From Emergomyces orientalis (Eukaryota > Ascomycota > Eurotiomycetes > Onygenales > Ajellomycetaceae): DNA of 64,000 nt. The number at the start of each line of letters is the position of its first letter. The first letter of the stretch is position 1. The position numbers and the translations under genes are program-made. Under the pieces are notes generated by a model. That model did no database searches. It was not told where the DNA came from and saw only the letters and a program-made list of their open reading frames with translations. The stretch spans positions 930,001-994,000 of the forward strand of contig MOWL01000088.1 of assembly GCA_002110485.1 (NCBI GenBank), written 5' to 3'. Below, piece after piece: positions 57,843-64,000 of the stretch.

Positions 57843-60800
57843 CTATCGTAATGACACCCCAGACCTCTTCGTAAACATCCGTGCCGCGATATTCATCGAC
57901 ATTAGCTCTTGGAACAGAAGCTTGGCGGCATACGGGATGTGGACCTGTGAAATCTTGTTTTTGTTCTTGCAAGCGCGACATTCGAAGTCGCCCTTTTTGA
58001 GTTTCCTATTTGATAAGCATGTTAGTTTGATTACAAAAGGATGAAAAAAAAACATTATTGATACAATGGACACTTACGCAATTGGTGTCATCAGCCCGCA
58101 GATATCGCAGATATGGACACGGAATGGATCAGACACGTCAAATAGTCTTTCTTTCAAGAAAGCGCTGGCGCCATGAGCAATCATACAATCGCGTTCCATC
58201 TCTCCGAATCGAAGACCACCATCTCTCGCACGACCTTCAACAGGCTGGCGGGTAAGAATCTGGGTCGGGCCACGTGCGCGGGCATGGATCTTATCGTCGA
58301 CCATATGTCGCAGACGTTGGTAGTAAGTTGGACCCAGGAAAACTTGGGCGACCAACTTTCGGCCCGTATAGCCATTGTACATCACTTCAAAACCACGGGA
58401 CTGATACCCGTGTTCGCGGAGCAAGCTGGAGATGGAATCCACTGTCACATCTGTGAAGGGCGTTGCATCGCCTTCAAATCCACGTAGTGAAGAAACTTTA
58501 CTCAGCTGACACTCGATCAAATGGGCAATGGTCATTCGGGAAGGAATGGCGTGGGGATTGATAATCAGATCTGGAACAATGCCTTCGCGAGTGAAGGGCA
58601 TATCTTCTTGTCGATATGTAATGCCAATGGTACCCTTTTGCCCGTGACGAGAAGCGAACTTGTCCCCGATTTGAGGAATTTTTGTAGTTCTCATCCGAAC
58701 CTTGACGAACTTCAGATCATCATTGCTCGTAGAGACCAAAACTTGGTCGACGATACCGCTCTCAGTACTACGTAGAGGAGTGGAGACATCGACTTTGGTA
58801 TGTTGTTTCGTCCTCTGGCCTAGCTCCTCTGCCTCGGGTGCCAAGGGAGCGGTTTTCCCGATGATGATATCCTCACCCGAAACACGAACACCAGGAGCAA
58901 CAATACCATCATCATCGACCTTGTCATAAGTACCATGTTTCATGCGAAGGGTGTCGGATCTCATGGGTTTCTCAAATCTTTCAACAACGGTCATACCAAC
59001 CATCTTCTCAGAGTCGGTGTAGGTTCGGTAGAACAGACTCCGGAAAAGACCACGATCGATACTACTCTGGTTCATGATCACGGAATCTTCCTGGTTGTAT
59101 CCAGAGTAGCAAGCAATAGCTACGATAGCATTCTGCCCAGCAGGAAGCTCACGGAATTTCAGAAACTCCATAGACCGTGTGGTAGCAAGTGGCTTTTGTG
59201 GATAGTACAAGATGTTTGCCATAGTTTCCATGCGTTGATCGAAATTCGTAAGGAAAACACCCATTGCTTGTTTACCCATAGCAGATTGGTATGTGTTACG
59301 AGGAGATTGGTTGTGGTCGGGGAAAGGAATGATACTAGCACAGATACCTAGAATCATACTCGGGTGAATCTCACAGTGCGTCCAAGTATGTGCTTTCTGG
59401 CTAAGGGTTGATCGGACACGTCGGTTAGGGTCGTTATTATCTTCCTCAGGAAGGCCAAATCCGGCTTGCAATTGTTTCGACGTTTCCAGATCCTCGGGCG
59501 TCATGACAATCATAATGGTTTCTTCCTCCTCCGCATCCACATATTCAACGACGCCGGATTTAACAAGGCCGTCCCAGCCAAAATACCGTTCTCTGCGCTC
59601 CTCGGGATCCAGGTCTGGTGGAATCTCTTTGTCCGCTTCGAGTTTGTGGATGTGCTCTTTGGATAATACCAGGGAGCCCGCGTTTTCACTCTTCGGGTCA
59701 TTCTCAACCACAAAGAGGGGGCGACAGACTCGTCCAGCATCGGTGAAGATCTTGAATTCTCTGTCCCGAATGTCTCGTACCAAACTGACTTCATGGGAAA
59801 TCATGTTACGTCGTCTCAGTGACTGCACTGTGCTTACAAGGTGAGAAGGATCTCTATGGACTCCCACCCAGACGCCGTTGACGAAGACCTTGGTGGCGTT
59901 TGGCGACACCTGAGGCTCGAACTCCTCTAGGACCTCCATATTTCGTTGAATCATGAAATCAATAATCGGTTCGCTTGGCGTACCAACAGTGATGTAGCAC
60001 ATGAGAGCCAAATTCTTAACAAGACCGCAAGCTTGACCTTCTGGCGTTTCAGCCGGACAGACAAGACCCCAGTGAGTATTATGAAGTTGTCGAGGTTTTG
60101 CAATCTTGCCATCACGACCGATCGGCGTGTTGGTGCGGCGAAGATGTGAGAGTGTAGAGGCGTATGTGTAGCGATTAAGCACCTGCGAAACACCAGCCTT
60201 GGAGCTAGCTGCCTTCTTTTGCTCACCCCAATTACCTGTGGCAAGTGCATACTTCAGACCACCAGATAAGGTGCTTGCCTTCACACCAATGTTCAAGTAG
60301 AGTTGCCGATTGGTTTCCACGCATCTCTGGACGTATTTGTAAAGATCCTTCGTAACTCTCATAAATAGAATTCTGAAAAGGTTGGCGAGCAGCGGGCCGG
60401 CCAGGTCCAGTCTTTTCTTTCCAAAATGATCACGATCGTCAACGTCACGACGGCCAAGAGCGCACTGAAGAAGTCTATGCACCATGTATCCCAAGAAAAA
60501 CGCTTTCCGCGTCTCACTGCCTTCACTTTGGGAGATATGGGGAAGGAATTCCTTCTGGATGATATCCCTCGCATACCTAACCCGCTTCTCGTGGTTCATG
60601 CTTGTAGGGGAAGAACCTCGTTTACTAATGAAGTCAAGAGCTACTTCACGATCCTGGATAACGAACCCTTCCTCGATACATGGCTTAAGCATTTCCAACA
60701 TTGGGGTATCATTCCGGTCATAGCAAATATGGTTGAGAATATCCTCGTCAGAAACCACACCCAAAGCCCGGAAAACAACAACTATGGGGATGTCGGTTTT

Positions 60801-61691
60801 GATGTAAGGGAGTGTAGATCGAATTGTTGGACCAAATCCACCCTTGGAGGCGTCACCCTTACCGAAAAGTTTTATCGACAGCTGAGACAATATCCTGGAT
60901 CCTTTCTCAACAGCGCTTCGGATTTCTGCAATGTATGGCGTTGGACTTGGAGGGGCTTTCTTAAACACTTGAACAATATTGCCGGCACTGCGTTCCTGCG
61001 CGATAAGTACTTTTTCACTGCCGTTGATAATGAAATATCCTCCGGAATCGTAGGGACACTCATTCCAGTTATATAGAGACTGTTCATTCAGATCTTTGAG
61101 GATGCAGTATTTCGACTTCAGCATGATCGGCATTCTCCCAATAAAAACGTTCTCTTCCTCTGGCTCATCTTCGTTCAAAGCCTTCGGCTCCCAATGCAAA
61201 TATGTTCCTCTACTCCGCCTCTCCTCATCGTTATCCTCTTCCCCTTGCTCTGCATCATCACGTTCGGCAATGAGTCGCTCTCGTCCTTCCGTGACTCTCT
61301 TCGTAATCCCAAGGTATAGAGGGCTGGCATATGTGAGGTTTCGAAGTCGCGCTTCCTGGGGCAACATAATACTAGTCGCCCCGTCACCCTCAGTCATCGA
61401 TGGTCGCGCAAGCATCACCGTACCGAATTTTAACTCGTAGCGTCGTAAGACGACAGGGTCTATCTCGTCTTCAGAAGGAGCCAGTGTTTGATCAAGCGTT
61501 ACCTGCCCTTGCTCCTCCACCAACTCCTGCATAGTCGTCGAGATAAACTCATCGAAAGAATCGAGCTGCTGCGACACCAGACCTTTAGACTCGAAGAAGG
61601 ATGAAATCACTGTCCAGCAGTCTTCTGACGTGATTCCTTCATCCTGCTCATAGTATGCATCTTCTCCATATTCTTCCTCGTAATCTTCCAT
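57843..61691 (-). CDS. RPB2: RNA polymerase II second-largest subunit Rpb2
   Basis: Exons 58078-61691 and 57843-58005 (minus) join in phase 2 (GC|G) to 1258 aa, the usual length for filamentous fungi. I start at the ATG at 61691 (MEDYEEEYGEDAYYEQ); the upstream open frame lacks an in-frame ATG. Domain order is intact. The protrusion/lobe has NGSEKVLIAQE. The fork region has HWGLVCPAETPEGQACGLVKN. The hybrid-binding region has GYNQEDSVIMNQSSIDRG and KFASRHGQKGTIGITY. The wall and anchor have PHAIPSRMTIAHLIE and MVDDKIHARARGP. The C-terminal zinc ribbon is split by the intron: CDICGLM in exon 1, FECRACKNKNK in exon 2. Known role: forms the Pol II active-centre cleft with Rpb1. No intein or insertion is seen. 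The donor GTAAGT and acceptor AATAG are good. Confidence 0.97.
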
Positions 61692-62130
61692 GCTGGGCAA
61701 GATTTCGTTAGGCGGTTGCGGGCGGAGAAGCCCAGGACGTGAGGACGCGGAGCAGATGATTTGGGGCTCTCGCTGCGCGGAAAGGTCTCTATTCCATCCG
61801 CTCAAAGAAGGGATATTCGCAGGGACAAATTTCGGGTGGCGTTGATGCGAGGCACTAGAGCAAAGCTCTGTAGGTTGTATGAACAAGCTGATGGACGGTG
61901 AAGCTGATAAAATTCACCAGCTTTTGTCCTCTTGCTCTGGGCGCGATCTCAGACACAGCAGAGCCGCCACTGACGCTTACTAAATATGAACTAGCGTGTT
62001 TCATTAGTCAATATCATATCACGTGATATTGAAATTACTCGCCTTGGCAATGGAACAATGCAAACAGGGATAAAGGTACTGTACAGCATCATCTAATATT
62101 ACATTCATAAATAAACTATATAATATTCTA
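61692..62130. promoter_or_regulatory. RPB2 promoter / CTNNBL1 3' flank
   Basis: This 439-bp gap separates two tandem minus-strand genes. It contains the 14-bp palindrome ATATCACGTGATAT (62016-62029) about 325 bp upstream of the RPB2 ATG. Confidence 0.5.
62016..62029. promoter_or_regulatory. Palindromic E-box ATATCACGTGATAT upstream of RPB2
   Basis: A perfect 14-bp palindrome centred on CACGTG, a possible binding site for bHLH factors. The flanking ATC/GAT gives ATCACGTGAT. Binding is inferred. Confidence 0.45.
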
Positions 62131-64000
62131 TCATAGGAATTGCAAGAGTGTCCCAAGCATCTCTCTTGTGTCTATTTCATCGGTCGATGTTTCATCAAGG
62201 CCGTTTAGTTGCTCTAGAATAAGAAGTCAGTTTCTGTGGCAGCCCGTTTGGGTGGAGGGCGGTGGTTAAAATATACTACCTTGCAATGTGGCTTTGATAA
62301 CACTCAAGTTCTCATCACGATCTGAGAGTAGCGTCTTAATCTTTGTCTTCGCTCCGTCATCTTCGGCCACCAACCACGCTAGGATGACATCAATGGTCTG
62401 CTTCGTGTTAGCGAAACCTCCCTGCAAAAAAAGAATCTGTTAATGGTTTTGCGTACCTGCAAACAGAAGAGCCCAGCATCGAGGCGTCGAGAAAGCCATT
62501 CACCGGCCATGAGTTCTTGCTCATCCGAATTCATAGGTTTCCGTTCTTGATCAATTACTTGATCAACCGCTGAAACTTTCGACGCATATTCCCGTCGCAG
62601 ATTAACCAGTCTCTCAATCTTTTCGTAGCCCTTCTCCATGAATTTTGCAAGCGTCCGTATCCGACTAGATGACTCCCCAGGGAGTAGTCGTAGAAGTGAA
62701 GAAAATATTCCCAACAGGTGCTCTATCGATTGGTGGTCTTGCTGGGCGGGGATTAGTTTTATCAGCCTAGGAAGAGGTATTAAAAATAAGATACATACCT
62801 TTTTCATGAACATCCCAAATATAGTCCTTAATACAGCAGCTTCGATAAGCCGCTCACAAACGGGGCCACCCCATTTCCCGCTAAGGGCATGATTAAGGAC
62901 CCGCAACGCTCTTGGCTTGCTCATTTTGCCTTCTCTTAACATAATCTGCGCTAGTTCCACACCCTCCGCATCCATAAATTTCGCTTTTCCTTCATCTTCA
63001 TCTACCAAACAGGTAAGGCAATCGAAAAGATTCTCCACATACTCCTCTTCGTCAGAATCCTTTTCTGGGTCCAGCTTTCGGTATGCACTTAGCAACTGCA
63101 ACAGAACATCTACCATGTTATTTTCGATGAGGTGTTGCCGGTTTTTGGGGGACGATTGAACAAAGATTGCAAGAATCTCTGCCGCGTACTGCTTATTCTG
63201 TGTTACTGGTTTTTCTTTTTTCTGTATTCTATTTTTCAGCCAGGTTATCAGGTCTGGATCTTGCCCGATTTTCTCGGCAATGGGCAGTTGCGATGCGAGG
63301 TTCTCAAGAACGCCTAATGGCAGGTATGTTAGCTTCTAGAAGCTCAGATTTAGGGTTGCCAAAAACCTACTCATGATATGATAAACCCCTGATCTGTCCG
63401 CATCGTTTCCCTCGTCAAGCCTCGCAAGATTTTGAACCAGGAGGGCAATAACATCCGCATCCACCTTCGAATATCAGTAAAAAGGAGCCTTTTTGAAAGC
63501 CTCAAATGTGGCTTACCATAGCCGTGGCCAAAACATCCCACTCTTCCTGCTCGGCCTCGACGTCTTCATCAGTCAATTCACCAAGAATCTCGATCGCGTC
63601 AATAGCTATATCAGTATTTTCGTGAGACAATAACGAAACCAGGGAACCGACGCAGCCCAAATTTGCAAACTCCTCATACAGATCTGGATGCTCCGACAAG
63701 ATCGATAGCGATTTGATATCGGCATCGAGGTCTGCTTCAGACGCCATAAATCTAAGTAAGGTTCGTTTCGCATTAGAATATAAAGCCCGCAAATAGATGG
63801 GGTTGAAGCAATATATGCCATACACTTACTTTTGAGGCTCATTCTCAAACTTGGCCCGAAGCTCTGCGTTCTTCGATATCCTCTTCTCAAAGTTCAGCGC
63901 CAATCGTCGTAGCCAAGCGGAGTCAATTTTTTCCGGCTTTAATTCAGAACGGAGTGTTAATATGGGTTTGCCATCCCAGGGCGTATTGCAACAGGGGAAG
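62131..64000 (-). CDS. CTNNBL1: Beta-catenin-like protein 1 (CTNNBL1), 5' part beyond the window
   Basis: Seven minus-strand exons are visible: 63830-64000 (continuing past the edge), 63517-63751, 63371-63464, 62799-63313, 62457-62741, 62280-62421 and 62131-62213, about 507 aa plus the stop. All phases fit. Recognised CTNNBL1 blocks are WLRRLALNFEKRISKNAELR, FMASEADLDADIKSLSILSE, ANLGCVGSLVSLLSHENTDI, EILGELTDEDVEAEQEEW, VQNLARLDEGNDADRSGVYH, VLENLASQLP, NNMVDVLLQLLSAYRKLDP, ENLFDCLTCLVDEDEGKAKF, ALRVLNHALSG, IEHLLGIFSSLLRLLPGES and VIDVILAW-like TIDVILAWLVAEDDGAK. Known role: armadillo-repeat partner of the Prp19/CDC5 complex in the active spliceosome, nuclear. The fourth visible exon is by far the longest. 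The N-terminal nuclear-localisation region is outside the window. Confidence 0.93.

Noticed and set aside
61692..61886. Upstream extension of the RPB2 frame by 65 codons
   Set aside because: The frame is open but begins at TTG and lacks an ATG; the conserved Rpb2 start MEDYEEEYGED begins at 61691.
1..64000. CRISPR arrays, bacterial operons, rRNA genes or intact transposons
   Set aside because: No spaced direct repeats, no ribosome-binding sites, no rRNA motifs, and no reverse transcriptase, integrase or transposase motifs were seen.

Overview
The window is a stretch of nuclear chromosome from a filamentous ascomycete. Genes carry short introns (about 50-150 bp) with GTRNGT donors, CTAAC/CTGAC branch points and YAG acceptors. 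Leaders are pyrimidine-rich, and gaps are full of poly-T runs and microsatellites. The gene families (tinC, RanBPM/Gid1, Ies4, Zn2Cys6 factor, GPI-type GH16) point to Pezizomycotina. A member of Eurotiomycetes, possibly Onygenales, is my best guess, but that placement is an impression and not a computation.

Layout. 1-12.1 kb is a housekeeping block: RPA43 (minus, cut by the left edge) is divergent from a membrane DnaJ protein, followed by INO80 subunit Ies4 and the RanBPM/Gid1 E3-ligase scaffold. 14.4-22.9 kb holds an MFS transporter, a GPI-type GH16 glucanase and indoleamine 2,3-dioxygenase, all on plus. At 23.5-27.7 kb a Pof3/Dia2-type TPR/F-box/LRR protein is divergent from tinC. 27.7-31.5 kb has no intact gene and contains an alcohol dehydrogenase relic broken by an apparent inversion. 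NUP85 follows at 31.5-35 kb. 35-46.5 kb is very gene-poor: I find one small Cys/His-rich gene (40.9 kb) and a decayed SRPK-like kinase (44-45.3 kb). 46.6-52.1 kb has a Zn2Cys6 factor that reads through into a DUF3425-like domain, and a GT32/Och1-type glycosyltransferase. 54.1-64 kb is minus-strand: a CBM48 protein, RPB2 and CTNNBL1 (cut by the right edge).

The genes do not form a pathway or cluster. They cover transcription (RPA43, RPB2), chromatin (Ies4), splicing (CTNNBL1), nuclear pore (NUP85), ubiquitin ligases (Gid1, Pof3), microtubule organisation (tinC), wall and glycan enzymes (GH16, GT32) and tryptophan catabolism (IDO).

The most notable observations are: the inverted and split ADH relic; the decayed kinase whose stop codons look like C-to-T changes; a perfect CGG-N8-CCG palindrome abutting the TATA box of the IDO gene; the Zn2Cys6-MHR/DUF3425 chimera; a 14-bp inverted repeat carrying paired GATA sites; a cluster of two perfect palindromes; and the small Cys/His protein with long untranslated flanks. 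Exon boundaries were called by eye from splice consensus, reading frame and family conservation. No search was run.
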